Shown here: positions 21,834-32,395 of the stretch, in pieces | Layout: each line of letters opens with the position of its first letter | How positions within the stretch are numbered: position 1 is the first letter of the stretch | From: Halichoerus grypus | Taxonomy: Eukaryota > Chordata > Mammalia > Carnivora > Phocidae | NCBI RefSeq assembly: GCF_964656455.1 | Contig: NC_135717.1 | Span: 7,841,033-7,905,032, forward strand | Reading direction: 5' to 3' | Length of the DNA stretch: 64,000 nt | Notes under the pieces: model-generated | What the model was told of the DNA's origin: nothing | The model's database searches: none | The model's input: the letters and a program-made list of their open reading frames with translations, nothing else | Translations under genes and position numbers: made by a program

Positions 21834-21931
21834 GACTCTGATCAGACCCACATACAGAGTGTCCTACCGCACGGTGACGGCGCTGGAATGGAGATGCTGT
21901 CCTGGCTTCACCGGGAGCAACTGTGAGGAGG
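21828..21931 (+). CDS. COL26A1: COL26A1 internal exon, second half of EMI domain
   Basis: This exon completes the EMI domain of collagen alpha-1(XXVI). Its first base finishes the serine codon begun in the preceding exon. It then reads 34 codons, from YRTLIRPTYRVSYR through EWRCCPGFTG to SNCEE, and leaves one base for the next codon. The adjacent cysteines in RCC and the final one in SNC bring the EMI total to seven, the number I associate with this family; such cysteines normally form disulphides. The donor is gagg|gtgagt, a strong consensus. The exon starts in phase 2 and ends in phase 1 with a length of 104 bases, so skipping it would shift the frame. I chose the start at 21828 because it restores the expected S-Y-R-T-L. 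Start at 21834 is an in-frame alternative. Confidence 0.93.
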
Positions 21932-23180
21932 GTGAGTCTGCCGGGGTGTGGGGGGCTGGGGGTCAAGGGCCAAGGACTGGGGCGCAGGGTGCAGGGGGAC
22001 GGGGCACCGGCTGGGCTGGGCTGTGGAGTCTCTGGGGGTTGCTGCCACCTGCCATGGGCACCTAGGTGGGGACCCTGTGTGCATTGATTGGGTGGAGGAG
22101 AATCATGAGTCCTGGCCTGGGGGAGGGGATTCAGTTTACAGCCTCTTTCTTCCGCTCTGGATCGCACTCACCCGGGAATGGGGGCAGGCAGAGAGGGCTC
22201 CCGGGGTCTCTGTTCACCAGCCTTGGAGCCACGTCTGTTGTCCAATGAGGCACACGGATCTGGTGGGCAGCGGACTGATTGTCCTGCCCTTCTGTGTGGC
22301 TGGAGCCCAGGGTGAGGATGGGAGGACAGGGCCTAGAGCTGGGGCCTTCCTTCTGAGCCTCCAGACCCGGTCCCAACCTGCCTCTGGAGCCCGATGGGGC
22401 CAGGGAGGGCCCGCAGCAAATCCCAGCTGTGCTCATGGCCAGGGAAAGCAGATCCTGCCAGACCAACAGATTTGCAGCCCATCTCGTTCCCAGGGCTAGC
22501 TGGTCGGCCTGGAGGCTCACGGGTCAGGGTTGTATTTGGAAACGGTAATTTTCCATGAAATGGACGTTCTGATCAAATTATTTTCCCTCATCTTTTTTTT
22601 ATTACCTAACTTACTGACTTTTGTTTTATGGATATGCTTTTATAAATTAGGTGATTATAAAGTTATAATAAGTTATAATATGTTAGGTATATGTTTTTAT
22701 TGAAAACTGCCTAAAATGCTTTGGGTTACAAATAATAACAGGATAATTACAGAACAGTACCAATAATGATGATGCTTCAGTGGGCCTGTGGCCCAAAGCA
22801 GAGCTGAAGGAAGAGGCTGGAATGGAAAAGGGTCCAGGTGGTGCCGCCCTTCCTGACTTAGAAGGCGCCTGATCCTGGAAGGCCTTTGCTCAGCACTGGG
22901 AAGGCTTTGGGGGCCCTTTTCTCAGCTCCCAGAGCCTCCGAGCTTCCCCCTGACCCCATCCTTGCCTCAGCTGACTATAATCATGGGTTTTCATGTTTGC
23001 CCACCCCCCTGCCTCCAACTACCACTCGCCACCCTGCCGACTGTTTCTTCTAAGGGTAACTGAGCCCAGCCCGAATAGGGCCCCTTCCTCCCTCCCCTGG
23101 AAACCACTGAGTGCTGAAGCATGGACGGTTTTTCATCTCTCTTCATGTTCTCATTATTAAAGGAACAATCCAGTAAACGA
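21932..23180. other. Unique intron after the second EMI exon
   Basis: The first 600 bases are GC-rich and unrecognised. Bases 22560-22770 are AT-rich with repeated ttataa words. The rest is unique sequence. No further exon was found. Confidence 0.5.
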
Positions 23181-23189
23181 AGTGTAAGT

Positions 23190-23640
23190 CTCAGATGTCT
23201 GAGTCGTAAACCTCACGCAGATAGATAAAGGGCACGTTGATCGAACTCATTAAGTGAGTGATTCAAAAGGGGGATTCGAGACACTGAGATAGATGCAGAC
23301 TGGGGAGCCCAAGACCACCCTTAGGTCTGATAATTCACTGGAAGAACCCCCAGAGCCAAAAAGCTATTTTGCTCACGCTTATGGTTTATTACGATGAAAG
23401 GTACGGACTCAAATCCTCCAAGGGAAGAAACCCATGAGACAGAGTCCAGGAGGGTTCCACACACACAGAGCTGCCAGGTGTCCCCTCCCAGCTGAGGTGT
23501 GGATAGCGATGAACTCCTCTCCTCACATGTAAAACACATTGACGAAAATGTGACCAGACGCTGGCAGGAGCCTCCCCCAGGAGCAATGGTTCACTATTTG
23601 TTAATTCAGGACCACTGTGACTTTATAGATCACAGCTACC
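23190..23640. repeat. Probable LTR fragment of an endogenous retrovirus family
   Basis: The phrase ggtctgataattcactggaa and ggtttattacgatgaaaggt with agtccaggagggttccac is that of an old LTR family that shares the word gataattcact with 37.99 kb. Family name uncertain. Confidence 0.45.
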
Positions 23641-23689
23641 ATGAATAAGGAGAGTGAATCGTGTCTAAGTATCTAGAACCATAGGGATG

Positions 23690-24018
23690 TATCTAGAAAT
23701 GTTTTCTTCTTATTGCAAAAGTTAAGTCCGTGTTCGGTGTAGAAAAGGTGAAGACAGGCAGAATCACACCTCTCAAGGTTGAGTATCACTTTGGTGAAAA
23801 GCTTCCAGACCTTTTTTCTGTGCTTTCATATGGTTGTACTATTTTGATAACCTTCTTTTTCAAATAAGTGACCATGAATGTTTCTGCATGTCAATAGATA
23901 GCTTTCGGTAGCATTATTTTTAGTGGCTGCAAAATTTGGGTATATACTTTATTAACTAAACCCCTACTGCAAGATATTTAAGTTGCTCCCAAGTTTTAAA
24001 TTATTGATGACATTCCTC
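23690..24018 (-). mobile_element. Old LINE (L1-type) fragment, antisense, left piece
   Basis: The run tttttagtggctgcaaaatt, ttaactaaacccctactgc and ttattgatgacattcctcc resembles the antisense end of an old L1. It stops where a younger L1 begins. A possible right piece is at 29860. Confidence 0.5.
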
Positions 24019-24020
24019 CA

Positions 24021-24834
24021 GACATCCTTTTTTTTTTCCTGACATAAAATTTACATACTCTGAAATGCACCTATCTTAAGTGTACACTTTGATGAGTTTT
24101 GATACATGTACACATTTCTATCACCTTCTGGAAAGTTCTCACCCCTTAGCAGCCACTGTCCTGATTTCTATCATCATAGATCAGTTTTACTTATTCTTGA
24201 ACTTCATATAAATGGAACCATATAATATACACTCCTGTGCATGGTTTCTTTCAATTTTCAATAAATCTTTGAGATTTATTCATATTGTGATATGTATATC
24301 AGTAGTTTACTCATTTTTATTGCTGGGTATTATTCCATTGTGTAAATAGCCACAATTTTATTTGTGTGTTGTCCTGTGGATAAATCTTTGAGTTGTTTCT
24401 GGTTTGGGGCTTTAAGAATAAAACTTCTGTGAACGTTCTTGTAATGTCTTTCTGTGGACATCTGTTTTTATTTCCCTTGGGTTAATCCCTATAAGTGGAA
24501 TTGCTAGGTCAGGTTAAATGTTTAGCTTTATAGGAAAGAGCCAAACTGTTTCCCAAAGTGACTTTACCAGGTTACACTCCCACCAGCAAAGTATGTTCCA
24601 ATTGCTCCACATCATTGCCAACATTTGGTGGTCAGTCTTTTTCATTTCAGCCAGTCTAGTGGGTGTGAAATGCTCTCTCATTGTGAGTTTAGTTTGAACT
24701 TCTCTGTTGACTAATGATATTGGACCTCTTTTTGTATGTCTATCTGACATACTTACCAGCCATTCTTATATCTTCTTTCGTAAAGTGTCTGTTCAAGACT
24801 TTTGCTCATTTTTGATTGGGTTGTTTTACTTGAT
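24021..24834 (-). mobile_element. Antisense L1, 3' end
   Basis: It begins with a T run at 24028 and reads gcacctatcttaagtgtaca, gggtattattccattgtgta and ctataagtggaattgctagg. A short degraded ORF2 C-terminal frame lies on the minus strand at 24514-24750. Confidence 0.82.
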
Positions 24835-24893
24835 AAGAAGTAGCCAAATTGTAAAAAAAAAAAAAAAAAAAAAAAAAGAAGTAGCTAAATTGT
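24835..24893 (+). mobile_element. Poly(A)-only insertion with target-site duplication
   Basis: The word aagaagtagcyaaattgt occurs on both sides of about 23-25 A residues, with one base different (c in the left copy, t in the right). This looks like a retrotransposition event that carried nothing but the tail. Confidence 0.65.
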
Positions 24894-26178
24894 TTTCCAA
24901 AGAGGTTTTAATGTTTTACACAAGCAAGGTGTGTTCCAGATGCTCCACATTCTTGCCAATATGTGGTGTGTTTTAATTTTAGCTGTGCTAGTGGGAATGA
25001 AATGAAATGCAATTTCTTCTTTTTTAAGACTACTTTGACCACTCTAGTTCCTTTGCATCTCCATAAAAACTTTGCACAACTTAACAGTGTCTGAAAAAAA
25101 AAAAAGTATGTTGTGATGGGGAGTAGGATTGTGATGAATTTACAGACCAATTTGGGGAGAATAGATATCTTAATAATGAGTCTTCTGATTCAGGAACATG
25201 GTATAGCTCTCCATTTATTTAAGTATTTAATTTCAGCTTCCAGACTAGAGGTATTGCTTATCTCTTATTAAATTTATTTCTAAGTATTTCTAAGTCTTTT
25301 AAGTTTTGGTGCTTTTTTAAAAATGGGATTGCCTTTTAAATTTTCATTTCATAATTATTTTTCTGCTAGCATATAGAAATATATTTGATTTTTAATATTG
25401 ACTTCATATGTAAAAACCATGCTAAATTCATTTATTAGTTCTAGTAGCTTATTTATTGATTTCTTTGGATTTTCTACATAAACTATTATGTCTTCTGTGA
25501 ATAAAGACATGTTTGCTTCTTCCTTTCAACTATTAATGCATTTTATTTTATTTTTCTTGCTTTATTGGACTGGCTAGAACTTCTGATAAGATGCTTAACA
25601 GAAGTGGTGAGAACAGATATAGTTGCCTTGTTTCTGATCATAGCAGTGGGGGGGGGATGTTCTCCATTTCACTGTGAAGTATGTTGTTAGCAGTATATTT
25701 TTTCATATATGCCATGTATCAGATGAGGATAGTCACTTTTAGTCTGAGTTTGTTGAGATTACTCATCAGGAATGGTGCTGAATCTTGTCAAATGCTTTCT
25801 CTGCTTCTATACTGAGGTGATCATTTTTTTAAATCCTTTATTTTGTTAATGTGACTAATTACATTGATTTGGAATACTAAACCAACACTTCGTTCTTGGG
25901 AGTAACATTATTATTACAGGGATCAACCACCTTTGGATGTATTATTAATTTTTCTATTTCTCTATTTGATATTTATATGTAATTTTCTCTCCTTGCAATG
26001 TCTGCTAGTTTTTGGTGATGGGGGTTATGTTGTTCTCATAAAAAGAAATGGGAAAATTTCCCTCCTTCTCTATTTTCTAAAAGCATTTTTTTGTAAAGTT
26101 GGTATTACTTTTTCCTTAAATGTTTAATAGAATTCACAGTGAAACCATGCGGACCTGTAGTTTCTTTATGGGGAAGTT

Positions 26179-26375
26179 TGTTTGTTTGTTTGTTTCTTTA
26201 GAGAGAGAGTGTGCATGCTCAAGCAGCGGGGAGAGGTGTGAGAGAGAATCCCAAGCAGGCTCCATGCCCAGCATGGAGCCCGACACAGGGCTTGATCTCA
26301 TGACCCTGAGATTATGCACAACCTGAGCCGAAATCAAGAGTCTGTGTTTAACTGACTGAGCTACCCAGGGACCCC
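26179..26375 (-). mobile_element. Older CAN SINE, minus strand
   Basis: It is more diverged than most copies here (head ctacccagggacccc) and has a (TTTG)n-like tail at 26178-26198. The flanks tatggggaagttt and tgtggggaagatttt are a probable decayed duplication. Confidence 0.85.
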
Positions 26376-26451
26376 TGTGGGGAAGATTTTGATAACAATT
26401 TTTTTTTTTTAACAGACATAGGGCTATCTGTGTGTTCTATTTCTTTTTGCT

Positions 26452-26622
26452 TTAAAGATTCATTTATTTTAGTGGGGGGAGGGGCAGAGGGAGAGGGAGA
26501 GAGGGAATATCCAGCAGACTCCCTGATGAGCCCAATACAGAGCCTGATCCATGACCCTGAGATGAGAACCTCAGCCAAAATCAAAAGTCAGATGCTTAAC
26601 TGGCTGAGCCACCCAGGTGCCC
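26452..26622 (-). mobile_element. CAN SINE, minus strand
   Basis: The body runs from taaagattcatttatttt to gccacccaggtgccc. The flanks gttctatttctt and gttctctatttctt are a probable duplication. Confidence 0.88.
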
Positions 26623-26649
26623 TGATGTTCTCTATTTCTTAATTTAATA

Positions 26650-27400
26650 ATTATCTGCGCATTTTAAAAATCAAATTTACTAAGGTTTAATTGATGTACA
26701 ACTTATTATATACATATAATTTACACACACCAGATGTGTACAGATCAATAAATTTAGACTGAATGAATAACTTTCTACGTAGTTCTCGTCTCTCTGGTAT
26801 TTTATCCACCAAATTTGCCTCAGCTTCCCTGAACTCAGATTTCTGTCTCTTCAACTCAGAGAGATTGCCATGTTCTACTTAGTCTTCCCTCCATGAGCGC
26901 TGGTCCAGAAGGTGTCTCTAGGAATTGCCTTGTTTGTTCTGATCTGCCTCCTGTCTAGTGTCTACAAATATTTGTCCCATGAATTTTGTCCAATTATCTA
27001 GTTATTTATGGTGGGAGAGCAAGTTCAGTAGGAGTTAATCTATCATTACTGGAAGCAGAAATTGTGCCTTTTCCTTTATTGAATTTTTCTTTATAGTTCT
27101 CTGTATTATTTCTTAGTAGTTTTAAAAACCGTATGCTTCCATTTATCCACTCCACTATCCTTTGTGCTATTGTCGTCTTTTGTTTACAATCTAAATATGT
27201 GAAAAACCTCCCAATTCAATATTATAATTTTCACATTAAACAGATTATGTTTTTAAAAAGGAAGGGAAGGATCATTTCCAGTGATCTTTCTTCCTCCTAG
27301 AGCTCTGAGCCTCCATCCAGTATCCCTTTTCTTTCAGCATGTCTTCTAGTGCAGGTCTGCTTGCCGTGAATTTTCTCTACTTAAAAAAATTTTTTTACTA
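26650..27400 (-). mobile_element. Antisense L1-like sequence, upstream region
   Basis: AT-rich with old LINE character; its end (tcttctagtgcaggtctgct) is the same kind of L1 5'-region sequence as the start of the window. Boundaries are unsure. Confidence 0.5.
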
Positions 27401-27592
27401 GAGCCCCTGTGTGGCTCAGTCATTAAGCGTCTGCCTTCGGGTCAGGTCATGATCCCAGGGTCCTGGGATCGAGTCTCACATCGGGCTCCCTGCTCAGCGG
27501 GAGGCCTGCTTCTCCCTCTCCCACTCCCCCTGCTTGTGTTCCCTCTCTCACTGTGTCTCTCTCTGTCAAATAAATAAATAAAATCTTAAAAA
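27401..27592 (+). mobile_element. CAN SINE, plus strand
   Basis: It starts gagcccctgtgtggctcagt and ends in (aaat)n and aaaatctt with a poly(A). The flank aaaaaaatttttttacta recurs after it in slightly altered form. Confidence 0.9.
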
Positions 27593-27624
27593 AAAATTTT
27601 TTTTTTTACTATTTTGCCTTACCT

Positions 27625-28328
27625 TATTTTTAATAATCAATCAATGAATTGATTTGTGGCAAAATACACATAACCTAAAATTTACCATTTTAGCCATTTT
27701 GAAGTATATAATTCGGCGGTATTAAGTCCATTCACAAGGTTTTGCACAAACATCACCACTGTCTAGTTGCAGAACTTTTTTATCCCCCCAAAGGGAAACC
27801 CTATACCCATTAAGCAGTCATTCCTCATTCCCTCCTTCCTTTAGCCCTTGGCAACCACAAATCTGCTTTCTGTCTCTATCGATTTGCCTATGCTGGATAT
27901 TTCATAGACATAGAATCATGCAATATGTGGCCTTTTGTGCCTGACTTCTTTTACTTAGCATAATGCTTTGAAGCTTCATCCAAATTGTGGGATATATCTG
28001 AATAATGAATAATATTCCATTATATGGATATACCACATTTTGTTTATTCATTCATCAGTTGATGGACAGTTGGGTTGTTTCCACCTTTTGGCTGTTGTGA
28101 ATAGTGCTGCTGTGAACGTTCATGTACAAGTTTGTTTGAACACCTGTTTTCGATTCCTTTTGATTTTTACTTAGGATCAGTATTTCTGAGTCATATGGTA
28201 ATTCTGTGTTTAACTGGTTGAGGAGCTGCAAAACTGTTTTTCATAGTGGCTACACCATTTTACATTCTCACCAGTGATGTACAAGGGTTACCACTTTCTT
28301 CATATCATCGCCAATACTCCAATTTTTG
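27625..28328 (-). mobile_element. Antisense L1 3' end inserted in older L1-like sequence
   Basis: It reads gtggcaaaatacacataacc, accattttagccattttgaa, gaatcatgcaatatgtggcc and gttgatggacagttgggttg. On either side the same L1 5'-region sequence stops (attttgccttacc) and resumes (ataatattttcactgagttc), so this copy is the younger. Confidence 0.82.
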
Positions 28329-29855
28329 GATAATATTTTCACTGAGTTCATAATTCTGGGTTGATTTTTTTTCTTTCAGTGCTTGAAAACAGATCGATTA
28401 TTCCATTGTCTTTTGGCATCCATTGTTTCTGGTGAGAGGTCTGCTGTATTCGTTTTGTTGTTTCCCTTCTAGAATGTGTCTTTTCTCCCCCTTCTGGTTG
28501 TTTTCAAGATTTTTCTTTATCCTTTTCTTTAAGCAGTTTGACTAGGATGTTATCAGGTCAGATTGTCTTAATTCTACTTGGGCTTCTTTGAGCATCTTGA
28601 ATCTATAAACCCATATGTTTTTGTTGTTGTTGCTTGTGTTTACCTTGTTAGGAAAATTCTCTTCATTGTTTTTTCAAATATTTTTTCTTCCCTATTCTCT
28701 CTTCTCTTGAGGGTCCATTTGCTCACATGTTAGATTGCTTGATTGAGGTTCTGCTTTTTTCCCTCTGTTCTTCAGTCTAGATAATTTCTATTGATCTGTC
28801 CTCAAGTTCATTGTCTCTTCTGACATCTACAGTCTTCTGTTAAGCTCATTTCAGATAATGTCTTTTCAGTTCTAGAATTTCCATTTCTGTGTGTGTTTGG
28901 CTTATAATTCCCTGATAAGATTTCTCCATCTAGTCACTTATTATGATCATAATTTATTTTATATGCTAGACCTTATATATCATAGCTACTTTTTAAGTCC
29001 TTGTCTTCTGTTTCCAAATCTGGGTCATCTTAGGGTTTATTTGTGTTGTCACTTTTCTCTTGACTTCGGACACAACTGCCCCTGTCTTTCTTTCTTTCCA
29101 TGTTAATAACTTTTGCTTATATATTGGACACTTCGAATGATATGTTGTAGAGATGCCAGTTTCCTTGAAGAATGTCAATTTTTGTTCTAGTAAGCAGTTA
29201 AATTACTGTAAGTTTGTGAAGGCTTGGTTTTTATACTTTATTGGGTGGGTATATCAATCCCTTAGACCTGGGATATAGTTTTTACTCCTAAGGCTTGGTC
29301 TCTCTGTGGTTTCAAAGGCAAGGCCTAGGTGGAGAGACTCAAGCTCCAAACTTGGAGACACTCAAGCTCTAAATCATCTTCCTCCTCTTGGGCAGCAGCT
29401 GATATCTCTGCTCAGATTTTATAGCCTTCCCTCTGTTGTTTTCTGCTGATCTCACTGGAATCTTCCCTACACATGCACAATTCAGGGGTCAGCCAAGGAC
29501 TTCAGGGGAGTTTGTACACAGCGTTTGGGGCTCTCTGCTCTATGTAGCTTGTTCCTTATTAGATTTCTTCCTTCAGTTTCCAGGTCCTCTGGCAGACTTA
29601 AGCCTAAACAACTTCAGTTTTTGACTTATGTTCTGGCCACCCTGCGCTGCTGAACTAAATTTGGCCCTCAGGGGGAAAAGCCATGATATGTAACAAGTTC
29701 TATTCTCTTTTTGCAAGGGTTGAATCCCTTCAGTTTCTGCTGGATTTTTGTTGCTCTCAAGGGTCCTCAAATAATCGTTTAAATAATTATCTAGAGCTTA
29801 TAATTTTTACCTCAAGTAGAGTTAGTCTGATACAAGCTACTCCATCATTTTGGAA
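28329..29855 (-). mobile_element. Antisense L1-like 5'-region sequence
   Basis: Phrases such as ggtgagaggtctgctgtatt, ttgactaggatgttatcagg and gatacaagctactccatc are typical of antisense L1 5' sequence. It is the continuation of 26650-27620 across the insertion. Confidence 0.55.
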
Positions 29856-29859
29856 TGGA

Positions 29860-30035
29860 AACTTTGTGAACATCTTTTCAGCTCAATCTTTGTCAACACC
29901 TTTAATAATTTCCTTAGGATAAATGCCTGTACAGAATTATTGGGGTATCCATGAGGGGTATACACCGTGTAAAGGCTTTTGAATCATATTGCCAAATTAA
30001 CCCCTAGAAAGGTTGCTGATTACGCTGCTGTGGGC
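29860..30035 (-). mobile_element. Old LINE fragment, antisense, possible right piece
   Basis: The run tttccttaggataaatgcct and tcatattgccaaattaaccc is the part of an old L1 3' end that would follow the sequence broken off at 24018. Confidence 0.5.
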
Positions 30036-30054
30036 GGATCGAGAGATTCTGGAG

Positions 30055-30130
30055 GGCAGAGGGTGTTGCTATTATCTGTGGCTTTTATGGTGCCCAGCAC
30101 AGGGCCTGGCACTTAGTTGGGGTTCTCTCA
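30055..30130 (+). mobile_element. L2 3' fragment, plus strand
   Basis: The phrase cccagcacagggcctggcac with ttagttggggttctc fits the L2 3' end. Confidence 0.4.
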
Positions 30131-30230
30131 AGGACTCTGCACCTGGGACATGATCTGGGACATGATCAAAGGAGTCAGCATTAAGCATGGGATACAGGAC
30201 CATTACTTCCCCTCTAGATTTAGTTTAAAG

Positions 30231-30451
30231 AGTAGTTCCTTGGGGCGCCTGGGTGGCTCAGTCCGCTGAGCATCTGGCTCTTGGTTTTGGCTCAGGTCAT
30301 GTTCTCAGGGTCGTGAGATCAAGCCCCATGTGGGGCTCCGTGCTCAGCAGGGAGTCTGCTGGAGATTCTCTCCCCCTCCCTCTGCCCCTCCCCCTGCTCT
30401 CTCTCTCTTAAATAAATAAATGAATCTTAAAAAAACAAAAAGGAGTTCCTT
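30231..30451 (+). mobile_element. CAN SINE, plus strand, 11-bp duplication
   Basis: The body is 30242-30440. Flanks agtagttcctt and aggagttcctt differ by one base. Confidence 0.93.
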
Positions 30452-30628
30452 AAGCTACATTCCACCTGGAGATGTCCCTCCAGTTAGCTCCCTTGGCAGA
30501 CATCAGAGGTGACATCATCACCTTTACCAACATCGTATCCTCATGCCATTATTTCTTACCTTTGAAATGGTACTTTACTCTCTAGAAAGTCCTTTTGGTC
30601 ATGCTGCTCTATGTTTCCATGGTATAGA

Positions 30629-30993
30629 TGCTGTGGGCTGAATGTTTTTGTCCCCCTACCCCCCAAATGTATACATTGAAACCTATTCCTCATTGTGACG
30701 GTGTTAGGAGGAGGGGCCTTTGGGGGGGGTGATTAGGTCATGAGGGTGGAGCCCTCACGAATGGGATTAGTGCCCTCATAAAAGTCCCAGAGAACATTCC
30801 TTCCCCTTCTGCCATGTGAGGACACAGTGAACCAGGAAGCTGGCCCTCACTAACACCAGATCTGCTGGCACCGTAATATTGGACTTACCAGCTTCCAGAA
30901 CAGTGAAAAGTAAACGCGTGTTGTTTATAAGTAGCCCCCCGAACCCCCCGCAGCATATAGCACTTTGTTATAGCAGCCCAAATGGACTAAGAC
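30629..30993 (+). mobile_element. MLT1-type MaLR LTR, plus strand
   Basis: It reads tgggctgaatgtttttgtcc, gaggggcctttgg, gtcatgagggtggagccctc, ctgccatgtgaggacacagt and gttatagcagcccaaatgga. The roughly 365-bp span matches a complete solitary LTR of this class. Confidence 0.85.
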
Positions 30994-31004
30994 GGATGTG
31001 GAGA

Positions 31005-31110
31005 CTGCAGCTCAGAGATGTGAAGAGACTTGGCCAAGGTCATCCAGCTGAGCAGGGGCTGATGCAGAACTAGAACCTGGGTCTTTTGCTCCTGAATAAG
31101 AGCTCTTTCC
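31005..31110 (-). mobile_element. MIR fragment, minus strand
   Basis: The core reads gcagctcagagatgtgaaga then cttggccaaggtcatccagc. Confidence 0.72.
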
Positions 31111-32140
31111 TGTAAGCCACCTGGGACCTTCCAGGTCTCAGGAAATCCTACTCCACGTTGTCCCAACACAAGGCACAGGTCAGCTGGATTCTTGGCTGGC
31201 TTCTTTCCGGAATACCTAAGGTGGCCCGGTCCCTGGTGTTCTTGAGGCCAGGTCTCACGTGGTGTCGTGGAGGAGATTTGCCACAAAGTTGATACAGACT
31301 CAACAAGATGCATTTAACTCAAATGGGGGATTTTTCCTTTTGTTTTGTTTTGTTTTGTTTTGTTTGCTTCAGCTGGAGTCAGAGCCAGGACAGGAAATGA
31401 ACCCCCTGTGCTTCCATATGGGCAACGGCAGGCCCAGGGCGAGGCGGCTTAGCTAGTCCATCCAAGCATTGAGCTGATTGATTTGAGTCCAAGATGGTGC
31501 TGACATTTCACCCCTGGCACGAGCTCTGTGTATGAGTGTGTTTGTGTTTTGAATGGCTGAGGGTTCAAAGCCAGAAGGCGCTCTCTTGGGAAGAGGCTAT
31601 AGCCTCCCAGCCAGTCTGCAGAGCTCAGCATTTTAGGGAAACGATTCTCAGCGAGTCTGCTGGTGTTTCTGAAACTTGCCTCCCATGGCTGTCATTAAAG
31701 GGAGGGACAAGCCAGTAGGGCCATTTTTTTCAAATTAGTGGAGTACCTGGGAATTTCCAGGCACTGTGCTAGGGGCTTGGGTCATGCTGATGAAAAGGGG
31801 ACCTCAGAAGTTCCCAGCTCCCCAGCTCCCAGATGTGGTGTGAGGGCCAGGGGAGTAGGCAAATAATCCTAATTCTGGGAAACGAGGCTTTTGCTAAAGG
31901 TATGTTTGTTTTGCTGTGGGACCCACAGGAGGTAAGAATTGGGGAGGGGCCTTCCCCTAGCTCAAGGCCTGACCCTCTGGATCCAACCTGGCTCATGTGC
32001 CGCTGGGATCGCCTCTCTCATCGGCTCCCTCTTTTTCTCACCCACTGGTTCCTTCCCATCAGTAAACGAACACATCAAGTATATCTTATCTTTCAGAAAA
32101 CAATCTCGTTGAATCTGCATCATCCTTTAGCCACCACCTC
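31111..32140. other. Unique intron with minor repeats
   Basis: It contains a (TTTTG)n microsatellite at 31338-31366 and an L2-like scrap near 31735-31810 (caggcactgtgctaggggct). No gene signal was seen. Confidence 0.5.
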
Positions 32141-32395
32141 GTCTTGAGCTCCTTTTCTTTTTTTATTTTTAAGGTTTATTTACTCAGAGAGAGAGAGAGA
32201 GAGAGCGTGTGAATGAGTGGGGGTGGGGGAGGGGCAGAGGGAGAGGGAGAGAGAGAATCTTAAGCAGACTCCACGCTGAGCCTGGAGCCCGATGCGGGAC
32301 TCGATCTCACGGCCCTGAGATCATGACCTGAGCCGAAACCAAGAGTTGGAAACTTAACCGACTGTGCCACCCAGGCGCCCCTTGAGTTTCCTTTC
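32141..32395 (-). mobile_element. CAN SINE, minus strand
   Basis: The body is about 32160-32381 with a (GA)n stretch at 32187-32208. The flanks cttgagctccttttctt and cttgagtttcctttctt form a diverged duplication. Confidence 0.92.

Larger units (their letters stand above)
24894..26640 (-). mobile_element. Antisense L1 ORF2 region with two SINEs
   Basis: The + strand is T-rich and reads as antisense ORF2, for example ttgagattactcatcagga, gtcaaatgctttctctgc and atttggaatactaaaccaac. No open ORF2 frame remains. Its first part repeats the ORF2 segment already present at 24530-24640, so this is a separate L1 copy from its left neighbour. Confidence 0.8.
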
